The position numbers and the translations under genes were made by a program. Positions 32,801 through 40,572 of a stretch of DNA of 64,000 nucleotides are shown here, piece after piece (within the stretch, counting starts at the first letter, position 1; each line of letters starts with the position of its first letter). A model generated the notes under the pieces. The model was not told the DNA's origin. It did no database searches and saw only the letters and a program-made list of their open reading frames with translations. The stretch comes from Halotia branconii CENA392 (GTDB lineage: Bacteria; Cyanobacteriota; Cyanobacteriia; Cyanobacteriales; Nostocaceae): the NCBI RefSeq assembly GCF_029953635.1, contig NZ_CP124543.1:5435455-5499454 (forward strand), in the 5' to 3' direction.

Positions 32801-34102
32801 GACGGCATTGATGACGTGATTATCGGCGCACCAGAGGCCTCCCCCAACAGTCTGGTTCGTGCAGGAGAGAGCTACGTGGTGTTTGGCAGCAGTAGCGGCT
32901 TTAGTGCCAGCTTCGATCTTTCATCTCTCGATGGCAGCAATGGTTTTGTGATTAACGGTATTGATGCGCGTGACTACTCAGGTCGCTCCGTCAGCAGTGC
33001 AGGAGATATTAACGGCGACGGTATTGACGACCTGATTATCGGGGCATTCAAGGCCGATGAAAACGGACGACCTGATGCAAGAGAGAGCTACGTGGTGTTT
33101 GGCTTTGCGACTGCGGCTACCACTAACGAAGATACTGCCGTTAATATCCTTGCTAGCAATATCCTACGTAGATATACAGATATCGATGGCGATACTTTAA
33201 CTATTAGTGACTTCACTAACCCCACTAACGGCACACTCACATTTAACGACAACAGCACGTCAGGCAACGCCAGCGACGACTTCTTCACCTACATCCCCAA
33301 TGCCAACTTCAACGGCACTGACAGCTTCAACTTCACTGTCAGCGACGGCAATGGCGGTAACACCATCGGTACTTTTAACCTCAACATCAAGCCTGTTGAT
33401 GATGCACCCATTGCCGTTAATGATAATTTGACTACTGGTTTCAATACTGCGGTAAGTATTCAAGCTAGTACTCTGCTGGCTAATGATACTGACATTGATA
33501 GCAGTAACCTCAGCATTACTGGTGTAAGCGGTGTAACTAACGGTACTGCGGTGTTGAATGATAACGGCACTCCAGACAACTTAGCAGATGATTTTATTGT
33601 CTTTACCCCACTGAATGGGTTGAGTGGCAATGCTAAGTTCAACTACACCATCAGCGATGGTAGCCTGACTGATACTGCCACCGTGGCGATCGCTGTTGGT
33701 GCTAAAATCACTGGCACTAACCGAAACGATACTATCTCTGGCACCCCAGGTGATGACAAAATCTGTGGTGGCAATGGCAACGACACCATCTGTGGCGGTA
33801 AGGGTAATGACATCCTCACAGGTGGCAATGGTAAAGATACCATCTTTGGTGGTAAGGGTAACGACATCCTCATAGGTGGCAATGGCAAAGATAAATTTAT
33901 CCTTGCCTCAAAAGAAGGTACTGATATTATTACCGACTTCTGCATAGGTACTGACTTGATTGGATTGTCTGGTGGCTTAACTTTCGGTCAACTGAGTTTT
34001 CGTGGCAACAATATTCTAGTGACTTCTACCCCTGAAATCTTGGCAACGCTAACGGGAATTAAGACTACTACCCTAACTGTTTCTGATTTTATTAGCGTCT
34101 AA
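29852..34102 (+). CDS. 1416-aa FG-GAP and RTX calcium-binding secreted protein
   Basis: A very long repeat protein. Fourteen FG-GAP (integrin alpha-type) repeats, each ending DINGDGIDDLIIGA and SSYVVFGSSSGF, are split in two sets of seven at residues about 1-480 and 590-1085. Each has the Asp-X-Asn/Asp-Gly-Asp calcium loop. Between and after the sets are cadherin-like Ig modules (NDTATTDEDTAVNIDVLAND; TNGTLTFNDNSTSGNASDDF). Residues about 1290-1350 hold RTX nonapeptides GGNGNDTICGGKGNDILTGG. There is no N-terminal signal peptide, so export by a type I secretion system through the C-terminus is likely. AAAGGAG lies 12 bases before the ATG. Adhesion or surface function is probable; no specific ligand is known. 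Confidence 0.93.
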   Translation: MANAVLNLSELNGSNGIVINGINARDYSGNSVSSAGDINGDGIDDVIIGATGADPNGQDRAGSSYVVFGSGSVFAASLDLSELDGSNGFVINGINADDLLGASVSSAGDINSDGFDDLIIGAPGASPNGQRGAGSSYVIFGTSSGFAASLDLSLLDGSNGFVINGNIFDRSGTSVSSAGDINGDGIDDLIIGTDNFGSPSYVVFGSTSGFAANFNLSTLDGSNGFVINPRSLLSSVSSAGDINGDGIDDVIIGDYEAEANGQSRAGKSYVVFGSSSGFSASLDLSSLDGSNGFVINGINRDDNLGRSVSNAGDINGDGFDDLIIGAPGAGSSYVVFGSSSGFSASLDLSSLDGSNGFVINGGGSGAGDVNGDGIDDLIIGASSASPNGQRFAGSSYVVFGSTSGFGAGLNLSSFDGSNGFVINGINAYDFSGNSVSSAGDINGDGFDDLIIGAFGADPNGQSSAGSSYIVFGFASPTPTNKPPIAVNDTATTDEDTAVNIDVLANDTNSLTVTAIDGRQVVIGTAITLSSGALVTLNANGSLTYEPNASFDFVAVGQNGTDSFTYTTSNGSLTNTASVNLTINGVNDAPKVTSFFNLSSLNGSNGFVINDIDINFSIFYANSAGFSTSNAGDINGDGFDDLIIGVSGVDPNGQTYAGSSYVVFGSSAFGANLDVSSLDGSNGFVINGIDAYDYSGFSVSSAGDINGDGIDDVIIGAFGANFTGQSYVVFGSSSGFGASLDLSSLDGSNGFVINGIDFLDYSGSSVSSAGDINGDGIDDLIIGTFGTKDSYVVFGSSSGFRASFNLSSLNGSNGFVINGINADDRLGSSVSSAGDINGDGIDDLIIGARDAGANKQFRAGESYVVFGSSSGFEASLDVSSLDGSNGFVINGVNAYDYSGISVSSAGDINGDGIDDLIIGTRGDNPYAYAQPSAGESYVVFGRSSGFSASFDLSSLDGSNGFVINGIDRGDRSGIFVSSAGDINGDGIDDVIIGAPEASPNSLVRAGESYVVFGSSSGFSASFDLSSLDGSNGFVINGIDARDYSGRSVSSAGDINGDGIDDLIIGAFKADENGRPDARESYVVFGFATAATTNEDTAVNILASNILRRYTDIDGDTLTISDFTNPTNGTLTFNDNSTSGNASDDFFTYIPNANFNGTDSFNFTVSDGNGGNTIGTFNLNIKPVDDAPIAVNDNLTTGFNTAVSIQASTLLANDTDIDSSNLSITGVSGVTNGTAVLNDNGTPDNLADDFIVFTPLNGLSGNAKFNYTISDGSLTDTATVAIAVGAKITGTNRNDTISGTPGDDKICGGNGNDTICGGKGNDILTGGNGKDTIFGGKGNDILIGGNGKDKFILASKEGTDIITDFCIGTDLIGLSGGLTFGQLSFRGNNILVTSTPEILATLTGIKTTTLTVSDFISV

Positions 34103-34826
34103 TCAATTTCATTGAATTAATAATTTTGGATTAGAGCCAAGCAACTTGACTAATCCGATTATTTATCAAAGTGTGTGAGTGTTAAGCAGCATTTGTTTAA
34201 TTACGAGGAGCAACCGCGACCGAGCAAGGAAGTTTCGCGGTAATGGCTGCCTCAGACCTTTGCTATAAGCGATTGACAGCCATTTGTAAAAAAGCTGTTG
34301 CTTACTTGATTTTCTTACTCAATAGCTGTTTCCCTCCTGGCGACCCTAGTCGTCTTTTTTCCATCGGTCTACGAAGAGAGTTAAAATACTGAACCCGATA
34401 GAGTCAGTGTGAGCTTCCTTGCAGAAATAGATGAAAAAAGCGATATCTGCGGTGGTCACTGAGCTTTATCGAAGTGCGGGCTACGCCTACGCACCCAATC
34501 AAAAGTGATTGACAAAAGCCTAAAATAACTTATTTATGTTGACACACAAGATGTTTTTTTGTACAGTACGTAAGTCCTAGTTTAGATAATTTTTTCAGAT
34601 AAAAATACTGCTCAAAATAGTCTTTAGCTTGAAAAGCAAGGATAATAATCGATGTATTCATTATGAATTACTATAAGATATATATAAAATACTAAAGAAT
34701 ACTTTTTTTGATAATTACTTGGTTTGTTAAGTGCATATATCTGTATTCTAAAGATATGAAATCTCAATTTCTTCTCATTGAGAAAATTCGATTTCTAGCT
34801 GATTGCAAATATAACAGGATAGATTT
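34103..34826. other. Gap upstream of ocp
   Basis: A weak hairpin GGATTAG/CTAATCC (34128-34156) follows the RTX gene. Further on is a segment with a GAGCTTTATCGAAGTGCGGG-type dispersed motif (about 34460-34485). The last 250 bp are very AT-rich and hold the ocp promoter somewhere; no gene is seen. Confidence 0.45.
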
Positions 34827-35786
34827 ATGCCATTTACCATTGATTCAGCTCGCGGTATTTTCCCTAATACGCTAGCCGCTGATGTCGTGCCAGCTACAAT
34901 TGCTAGGTTTACTCAACTAAATGCTGAAGATCAATTAGCACTGATTTGGTTTGCTTACTTAGAAATGGGTAAACAAATTACTATTGCTGCCCCCGGAGCA
35001 GCCAACATGCAGTTTGCAGAAATAACCATGAATCAAATTCGACAGATGAATTTCCAAGATCAATCACAGGTGATGTGTGATTTAGCAAACCGCGCTGACA
35101 CTCCGATTTGTCGAACCTATGCTACTTGGTCTGTAAACATCAAACTTGGTTTTTGGTATCAGCTTGGAGAATGGATGGAGCAAGGAATTGTAGCTCCGAT
35201 TCCAGAGGCATATCAGCTTTCTGCTAATGCTTCAGCTGTATTACAAGCGATTAGAAACCTAGATGCAGGTCAACAAATCACGGTTCTACGCAATGCTGTA
35301 GTGGGGATGGGGTTTGATCCAAATCAATTAGGTGAATATACTAGAGTATCTGAACCTGTCGCTCCCCCGCAAGAAATAGGAAAGCGGACTCAAATTAAAA
35401 TTGAAGGAGTTGACAATCCTACAGTCTTAAGTTACATCAACAACTTGAATGCTAATGACTTTGAGGCACTAATTAATTTATTCGCTCCAGACGGTGCGCT
35501 ACAACCCCCCTTCCAAAGACCAATTGTTGGGAAAGATGCTATTCTTCGGTTTTTCAAGGAAGAGTGTCAAAACCTCAAATTAATTCCAGAGCGCGGTATT
35601 TCTGAATCTGTAGAAGATGGTTATACCCAAATCAAAGTTACTGGCAAAGTGCAAACTCCTTGGTTCGGTGCTTCTGTTGGAATGAACATTGCATGGAGAT
35701 TTTTACTCAATTCTGAGAATAAAATTTTCTTTGTAGCAATTGATTTGTTAGCATCTCCTAAAGAGTTATTAAACTTGGCTCGTTAA
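34827..35786 (+). CDS. ocp: Orange carotenoid protein (full-length, OCP1 type)
   Basis: Photoactive ketocarotenoid protein that binds the phycobilisome and turns excess light into heat. 319 aa with both domains: an all-helical N-terminal domain (about 1-165) and an NTF2-like C-terminal domain (about 195-319). Key carotenoid and interface residues are present: Tyr44 (WFAYLEM), Trp110 (LGFWYQLGEW), Tyr203 and Trp290 (matching Tyr201 and Trp288 of Synechocystis) and Arg155 (ITVLRNAV) of the domain interface. This indicates a photoswitching OCP rather than a helical carotenoid protein. ATG 34827 follows ATAACAGGAT. It is followed by a strong hairpin terminator and then frp. Confidence 0.97.
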   Translation: MPFTIDSARGIFPNTLAADVVPATIARFTQLNAEDQLALIWFAYLEMGKQITIAAPGAANMQFAEITMNQIRQMNFQDQSQVMCDLANRADTPICRTYATWSVNIKLGFWYQLGEWMEQGIVAPIPEAYQLSANASAVLQAIRNLDAGQQITVLRNAVVGMGFDPNQLGEYTRVSEPVAPPQEIGKRTQIKIEGVDNPTVLSYINNLNANDFEALINLFAPDGALQPPFQRPIVGKDAILRFFKEECQNLKLIPERGISESVEDGYTQIKVTGKVQTPWFGASVGMNIAWRFLLNSENKIFFVAIDLLASPKELLNLAR

Positions 35787-35817
35787 AGGTATTTGCTCTC
35801 AGTAAACCTGCAACGAT

Positions 35818-35854
35818 AAAAGGAAGCGCTCTTGCTACAAGAGTGCTTCCTTTT
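35818..35854. terminator. Strong bidirectional terminator between ocp and frp
   Basis: 17-bp stem with one G-T wobble, AAAAGGAAGCGCTCTTG against CAAGAGTGCTTCCTTTT, 3-base loop CTA. The poly-A and poly-T ends make it active on both strands. It separates ocp from frp, so the two need not be made in equal amounts. Confidence 0.9.
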
Positions 35855-35913
35855 GATACAAGAGGTAGTACAATCCGGTAAAATAAAAGACTAAATGATT
35901 TTAAGGTTTGAGA

Positions 35914-36240
35914 ATGCAAGTCAATGATGCTCAGTGGTCAAACACAGAGAAAAAGATAGCTCAGGAAGCTTTTGAAAAAGCTTATAAGCGAGAAATTAAT
36001 ACTTTGATTTCCGTTGTGCGCCAGCAAGCTAATGAAATTGTAGAACTTGATGATATCTGGCGTTTACACGACTTTTTAAGTGCCAGAAGACATGAGATAG
36101 ACGGCAAGTACGACTATAGATATTCTGTTCTCATCTTTGTCTTTTCTGGTTTACTCAAGGATGGATGGCTGCATTTAGATGAACTAGAGGGTCTAGATAA
36201 AGACAAACTTACTAAAATAGCTGCTCTTGCACAGATGTAA
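35914..36240 (+). CDS. frp: Fluorescence recovery protein
   Basis: Resets the red, active OCP to orange and detaches it from the phycobilisome. 108 aa from ATG 35914; a TTG two codons upstream is less likely. The signature block VELDDIWRLHDFLSARRHEIDGKYDYRYS holds the Trp, Asp, His and Arg residues known to bind the OCP C-terminal domain. The rest is helical and basic/acidic, as in Synechocystis FRP. It is adjacent to ocp in the same direction but behind its own promoter region, since a terminator stands between. Confidence 0.95.
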   Translation: MQVNDAQWSNTEKKIAQEAFEKAYKREINTLISVVRQQANEIVELDDIWRLHDFLSARRHEIDGKYDYRYSVLIFVFSGLLKDGWLHLDELEGLDKDKLTKIAALAQM

Positions 36241-36553
36241 AATTTCATTTCACACCTCTAAAACATCAGAGAGCGAAAAAAATTGACGGTTTGTGCAGTA
36301 GCAACTTTCCATAACACTATATAACAAATGTTAAAGAGAAACCGAGTTTTCAGCTGTTAACAAAGTAGTGTGACGGGAGTAACGCGAAAAAGTAAGATTG
36401 GTGTTGAGTCTTCAACTACAGCCTTATATCTCAATAAAATCTAGCTTTTTAGTTGCGATCGCAACCTGAAACAAGCTATGTAAGTCCCAGGTTTTAGCAC
36501 CTGATAAAATCGCGTTACTCCTTAGTATAGGTCAATCGTGTAAAAATAGCTGA
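36241..36553. other. Gap with a distant inverted repeat
   Basis: Holds GGAGTAACGCG (36376-36386) and its inverse CGCGTTACTCC (36511-36521), 125 bp apart, plus one HIP1-like site. The pair may be the ends of a small element. Nothing else is seen. Confidence 0.35.
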
Positions 36554-37786
36554 TTAGCGATCGCATCTAGTACCTTGACAAAATTCATCTACCCAAGAAG
36601 CTAAACTTCGAGCATTAGTAGTAGGCATATTCTCTTTTCGAGAAATTTCTGATGGTTGCATGTTTATATATTGAGCGTTATTTTGCATCTTTTTAGCTAA
36701 GGTAAGTGTTGATATAGCTTTGCTGTTATTTGGAATCTCGTTTGTTAATGCCAACGACGGTAAAGTTTTAGCTGTAACGGGAACATCAGTAGTAATTGCC
36801 AATGATACTCCTGAAGTAAGTCTTCCAGAGGGTCGCAGATATTTACCAAGAAGCGGAGGGGCAGGGAGCAGGGAGCAGGGGGAGCAATTCCTGCCCAAAG
36901 CCGTAGAGCAGGGCGGAACATGGGTATAAAGCCCCGCCCTTCTAGGGCGCTCGAACTTAGGCGGAGTAACAAGCTCCGTTTCAGTTTTCTCCCTTGCTCC
37001 CTGCCCCCTGCTCCCCTGCCTCTTTTGACCATTTCTGGAAACCTCGGTGGTGATTATCAAGGATGTCCCTGAGGGAAACCGTCCCAAAGGCGATGGCGCA
37101 GCATTAGTGAGTCTTGTGTGTAAGATGCTATGCGTAGCCTGCTTCCCCTTAGAGGCAAGAGCTTCACGAGCCTCACCTGTTCGCCCTTGACGTTCTTGAA
37201 CAATAGGATTTGTCACCAAATATCGGACTGTTTCATTTTGCCGTATAAATCCAGGGGGTGACTTGACAGAGTGTGGTGTCTTGACAACAGATTTAGTCGC
37301 AACTGCAACCAATGGCACAGGTGTAGGTGGGTGAGCCGCTTCTGTAGTAGCTATTAATGTTGGTACGGCTTCGTGCTTGTTTGGTAGTTCGATGGGTATT
37401 TTTTCTGAGTGTTGTATCTCAACAGGAGTCAGGAGGGTAAGTAATTCGCCTTCAGAATGTTTCTCCTGTGACAACTCACTTTCGAGGTGGTTCGCAACCA
37501 GAGAATCTTCTACTTTTAATAAAGTTAACTCTTCGTCAGGATTGAAGTTAAGACCTAAAGCTGTAACTATCTCATCGGGATTATTATTTAAATCCAGAAT
37601 AAAAGGCAGTATCTCTTCAAATTGTGGCTCTAAGACAGAAAGAGTAGCCAAAATAAACCCCGACGATGGTCGTCTCAGTTGACCATACGTACCCCAAACC
37701 CGTATTTTGGTCAGCCAAGAACGGTTTTGCTCGTAGTAACTCAGCCACTTCAGTTTCAAAGATTGACGTAGCTGCTGAATATTCAT
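36554..37786 (-). CDS. DUF5331-like protein carrying an inserted repeat
   Basis: About 410 aa from ATG 37786. The N-terminal 95 residues (NIQQLRQSLKLKWLSYYEQN, RVWGTYGQLRRPSSGFILAT) are a conserved cyanobacterial domain that I recall as DUF5331. The rest is low-complexity and Pro/Thr-rich. A dispersed purine-rich repeat of about 170 bp (36855-37024) lies inside the gene and is read in frame as SRGQGAREKTETE...CSPCSLLPAPPLLG without a stop; Cys and Pro there are unlike the rest. On either side of it are two related segments (GRFPSGTSLIITTEVS and GRLTSGVSLAITTDVP), suggesting local duplication. The last 25 residues WVDEFCQGTRCDR are again conserved-looking. Confidence 0.75.
   Translation of the reverse strand: MNIQQLRQSLKLKWLSYYEQNRSWLTKIRVWGTYGQLRRPSSGFILATLSVLEPQFEEILPFILDLNNNPDEIVTALGLNFNPDEELTLLKVEDSLVANHLESELSQEKHSEGELLTLLTPVEIQHSEKIPIELPNKHEAVPTLIATTEAAHPPTPVPLVAVATKSVVKTPHSVKSPPGFIRQNETVRYLVTNPIVQERQGRTGEAREALASKGKQATHSILHTRLTNAAPSPLGRFPSGTSLIITTEVSRNGQKRQGSRGQGAREKTETELVTPPKFERPRRAGLYTHVPPCSTALGRNCSPCSLLPAPPLLGKYLRPSGRLTSGVSLAITTDVPVTAKTLPSLALTNEIPNNSKAISTLTLAKKMQNNAQYINMQPSEISRKENMPTTNARSLASWVDEFCQGTRCDR
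36855..37024. repeat. Purine-rich dispersed repeat inside a coding region
   Basis: Starts GGGGCAGGGAGCAGGGAGC and ends CTCCCTGCCCCCTGCTCCCC, roughly inverted ends, with an internal GCCC-TTCTA-GGGC hairpin. The type (AGCAGGG runs) is common in the intergenic gaps of this window; here it lies inside the DUF5331-like gene and keeps the frame. Confidence 0.7.
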
Positions 37787-37839
37787 TTGATGCCTCACTT
37801 CAATCAACGATAGTGCAAACCTGTTTTAAGTAGTTTTAT

Positions 37840-37947
37840 CCCTAGTAGTTCGCCCAGAAAACTTGGCTGGGTTTATGGTAAAAAATCCAATTTTTTTCTT
37901 CTTTTACCTGTCTTCGCTCTTTTTTTCGGGTTGACAGACCACTAGGG
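37840..37947. mobile_element. Family B miniature element, divergent copy (B1)
   Basis: 108 bp bounded by CCCTAGTAGT (37840-37849) and ACCACTAGGG (37938-37947). The right end reads GGGTTGACAGACCACTAG, the family B end; the interior differs from the other copies. The CTA at 37942-37944 is the TAG stop of the ferredoxin gene on the minus strand. Confidence 0.6.
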
Positions 37948-38265
37948 ATGAAACCGATAATAAAGCATCTGTTTGACCCTTTGGCCACCTAATAAGTGTT
38001 GTTCTACCAATAGAGGTACTTCTTGGGGTTGAACCCCGCTATACCAGACCATATCGGGTAATACTAAGACCATTGGACCATTACCACATTGTCCTAAACA
38101 GCTGCTAGCTGTTACCGCCACCTCAGGGACTGGCAAAGCCACAAAAGCTGCTAATACTTTAACTGCACCTTGCTTTTTACAGGTGCGATTTTGGCAAACA
38201 CGCACACATTTAGCAGAAATTTGGTCTGCTTCTGGGAAGTTTGATGGTTGAATGATGTGAGTCAT
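37942..38265 (-). CDS. Thioredoxin-like [2Fe-2S] ferredoxin family protein
   Basis: 107-aa protein with the four-cysteine pattern of thioredoxin-like [2Fe-2S] ferredoxins: CVRVCQNRTCKKQG near residue 20 and SSCLGQCGNGPMVLVLPDMV near 55. Such domains carry electrons, often next to hydrogenase or NuoE-type modules, and single-domain forms are common in cyanobacteria with unknown partners. There is no signal peptide. Its TAG stop codon is formed by the end of the family B element B1. Upstream (38273-38500) lies only low-complexity repeat, so it is probably transcribed alone. Confidence 0.88.
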   Translation of the reverse strand: MTHIIQPSNFPEADQISAKCVRVCQNRTCKKQGAVKVLAAFVALPVPEVAVTASSCLGQCGNGPMVLVLPDMVWYSGVQPQEVPLLVEQHLLGGQRVKQMLYYRFHP

Positions 38266-38284
38266 TTTTTAGATGAACTGTATA

Positions 38285-38372
38285 CGGGCATGGGGCGTGG
38301 GGCATGGGGCATTGGGCATGGGGCATTGGGCATGGGGCATTGGGCATGAGGCATTGGGCATCCCTATCCTTC
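38285..38372. repeat. Low-complexity GGGGCATTGGGCAT repeat
   Basis: About seven imperfect units of a 7- to 14-base motif GGGGCATTGGGCAT and variants. Similar runs occur at 9850, 48690, 60345 and 63845. It is not coding. Confidence 0.85.
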
Positions 38373-38505
38373 GGGAACGACTCCGTCGAACAACTTTGCT
38401 CAGGGCAAGTGGGCATTGGGCATTGAGCATGGAGATTATTATTCTCCTCTACTCCCTGCTCCCTGCTCCCTGCTCCCTTGCTTCTTCAGCTTTTCTGCCT
38501 GCTTA

Positions 38506-39480
38506 CTAATCTACTGAAAGTCCTTTTGAAGCCAGCCATTCGCGGTTAAATATCCGTGACTGATACCGAGAACCACTGTCACATAAGATAGTAACAATAG
38601 TATGTCCTGGGCCTAATTGCTTTGCTAAAGCAATAGCTGCTCCAACATTAATACCTGTAGAGCCACCCATTAATAGCCCATCTTTTCGTAGCAGTTGGTA
38701 AACAACTCGCAAGGCTTCTGTGTCATCTATTTGAATGGCATCATCAGTAGGTGTGCCTTCCATATTGGCTGTAACGCGACTGTTACCAATGCCTTCGGTG
38801 ATGGAATTGCCTTCGGTTTTGATTTCACCTGTTTTGACGTAGCTGTAAAGTCCACTACCCAAAGGGTCGGCAACAACACATTTAATCGCCGGATTTTGTT
38901 CTTTTAAGAAGAATGCTACGCCAGCAAAAGTACCACCAGTACCTGTTGCAGCTGTCCATGCATCAATTTTACCATCTGTCTGTGTCCAAATTTCTGGCCC
39001 TGTGGTTTCATAGTGAGCGCGGCGGTTAGCTAGATTATCAAACTGATTTGCCCAAATTGCGTTTTCCATTTCGCCAGCTATTCTGCCAGATAGCTTGACG
39101 TAGTTGTTTGGATCTTTATAGGGTACAGCAGGGACGGGACGAACTTCTGCCCCCAGGGTAGTTAGTGCGTCTATTTTTTCTTGTGACTGAGTATCGGGAA
39201 TAATAATTAAGCATTTGTAGCCTTTGGCATTACAAATATGCGCCAGTCCGATGCCAGTATTACCAGCAGTTCCTTCTACGACAGTGCCACCGGGTTGAAG
39301 TAAACCTTTTTTTTCTGCCTCTTCAATGATGTAAAGTGCAGCGCGGTCTTTGACGGAACCCCCAGGATTGAGAAATTCTGCTTTGCCAAGGATTTCGCAA
39401 CCTGTTTCTTCACTAAAGCTGTTTAAACGAATCAGCGGTGTGTTGCCAATGGTGCCGACAAATCCATCTTTGATATCCAT
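38506..39480 (-). CDS. cysK: Cysteine synthase (O-acetylserine sulfhydrylase)
   Basis: PLP enzyme joining O-acetylserine and sulfide to cysteine. 324 aa. The signatures are IGNTPLIRLNSFSEETGCEI, PLP-lysine block PGGSVKDRAALYII, EGTAGNTGIGLAHIC (substrate loop), ATGTGGTFAGVAFFL (phosphate clamp) and LLMGGSTGINVGAAIAL. This is the long form that makes 3-4 extra loops compared with E. coli CysK, as in slr1842 of Synechocystis (recollection). Start ATG 39480. It lies 240 bp from the ferredoxin gene in the same direction and may or may not share a transcript. Serine acetyltransferase is not in the window. Confidence 0.95.
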   Translation of the reverse strand: MDIKDGFVGTIGNTPLIRLNSFSEETGCEILGKAEFLNPGGSVKDRAALYIIEEAEKKGLLQPGGTVVEGTAGNTGIGLAHICNAKGYKCLIIIPDTQSQEKIDALTTLGAEVRPVPAVPYKDPNNYVKLSGRIAGEMENAIWANQFDNLANRRAHYETTGPEIWTQTDGKIDAWTAATGTGGTFAGVAFFLKEQNPAIKCVVADPLGSGLYSYVKTGEIKTEGNSITEGIGNSRVTANMEGTPTDDAIQIDDTEALRVVYQLLRKDGLLMGGSTGINVGAAIALAKQLGPGHTIVTILCDSGSRYQSRIFNREWLASKGLSVD

Positions 39481-39816
39481 TTTGAATCTACCTGAGTTCT
39501 GGTCTATAAAAATTTTTACTTATGAAAGTGGCAGGTTTTACAGATGTTTTACCAAAAATAGCAATATGCGATCGCCTATTTCTATTTTCAACTTTTGACA
39601 AGAGTATATCAAGATAAATTTTATACTTCACGTTTAGATTTATTCATAGAACATTATAGCGATCGCACTACTCAGTTTGATGATTTTATGGTTCAAAAAT
39701 AATAGCGCCAACCTGTTTTTTAGGTAAGCGCTATCTTTTTAGTTTAATCCAGGGATAAATAATAGTTAATGATTTCCCTGAAGTTTACTCTTAATTAACT
39801 ACGGTTTATTAAATTC

Positions 39817-40089
39817 TTACACGGCACTACTGCGGGTGATCAAATTCCACAAGAACACAGCGACAATTGCTCCAATAACTGCCACTATAATACCGGGAAT
39901 ACTCAGGCTGGCAGCCGCTAATGCAAATCTTCCTGTACTTAAAAGTACACCCAAACTACCACCAACGAAAGCGCCAATTATTCCTAATACAATTGTTCCC
40001 AGAATCCCACCACCTTGATGACCAGGGTAGATAGCCTTAGCAATAGCACCAGCAATTAGACCTAAAACAATCCAAGCAAGAATGTTCAT
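39817..40089 (-). CDS. GlsB/YeaQ/YmgE family membrane stress protein
   Basis: 90-aa, very hydrophobic protein of three to four membrane segments: NILAWIVLGLIAGAIAKAI with YPGHQGGGILGTIVLGIIGA, GGSLGVLLSTGR and IPGIIVAVIGAIVAVFLWNL. The PGHQGGGILGTIVLGIIGAF block is the family pattern (also called transglycosylase-associated protein). These proteins are induced by stress in several bacteria but their action is unknown. It stands alone between cysK and clpC. Confidence 0.92.
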   Translation of the reverse strand: MNILAWIVLGLIAGAIAKAIYPGHQGGGILGTIVLGIIGAFVGGSLGVLLSTGRFALAAASLSIPGIIVAVIGAIVAVFLWNLITRSSAV

Positions 40090-40237
40090 TTTTGTAAGTT
40101 GAATAAATGTTTTTTACTAAAATAAATCCTACCAATCGGTCTATAACAATTACATCTATCATAAGAATTAATTATGATTAACCAAAAGACATAATAAAAA
40201 ACTTCACGCCACTTGCAAGATGAAGTTTTCGGGCATA

Positions 40238-40323
40238 GGGAACTTGTACTGAGTTTAGCCGAAGTATAGGGCAGGGGAAAGGGAACTTGTACTGAGTTTA
40301 GCCGAAGTATAGGGCAGGGGAAG
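40238..40323. repeat. 43-bp tandem duplication
   Basis: Two nearly identical units starting GGGAACTTGTACTGAGTTTA and ending GGGCAGGGGAA. A related single copy occurs around 60358-60460, where the motif is interrupted by other sequence. Confidence 0.85.
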
Positions 40324-40354
40324 AAGTTATCACTGTTTAGTGTTCACTGATTTA

Positions 40355-40468
40355 ATACCATTTCACGAAATTATTGATACAAATTACTTTTCTTACTCCC
40401 CCTGCCTCCTCTGCTTCCCCTGCCTCCCCTGCTTGCCCAAATGTATCAACTTTAAAGTGAAACGGTAT
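40355..40468. mobile_element. Family A miniature inverted-repeat element, copy 2
   Basis: 114 bp, one base different from copy 1 in the core (CCTGCCTCCC for CCTGCTTCCC). Ends ATACCATTTCAC and GTGAAACGGTAT. If drawn from TACC to GGTA it is flanked by TAA on both sides. Confidence 0.85.
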
Positions 40469-40507
40469 AACTACCCATGAAGGAATGGAGTTTCCCGCTG
40501 CTTTCAA

Positions 40508-40545
40508 TAAAAAAGTCCCCCAGTATTACTACCAGGGGTAAAAAT
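40508..40545 (-). terminator. Rho-independent terminator of clpC
   Basis: On the minus strand CCCCTGGTA pairs with TACTGGGG across a short loop (one T-T mismatch), followed by GACTTTTTT. It lies 28-65 bases after the clpC stop. Confidence 0.75.
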
Positions 40546-40572
40546 ATTCAATACATTTAGTTATTTGAAATA

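Larger units (their letters stand above)
40090..40572. other. Gap with duplicated segment and family A element
   Basis: Holds a 43-bp direct duplication (40238-40280 and 40281-40323), family A copy 2 (40355-40468), and the clpC terminator (40508-40545). No gene is seen. Confidence 0.6.

Noticed and set aside
40199..40230. Terminator hairpin AACTTCA.../TGAAGTT
   Set aside because: The stem is interrupted and no gene ends toward it within a plausible distance; its resemblance to 60309-60342 suggests a repeat fragment.
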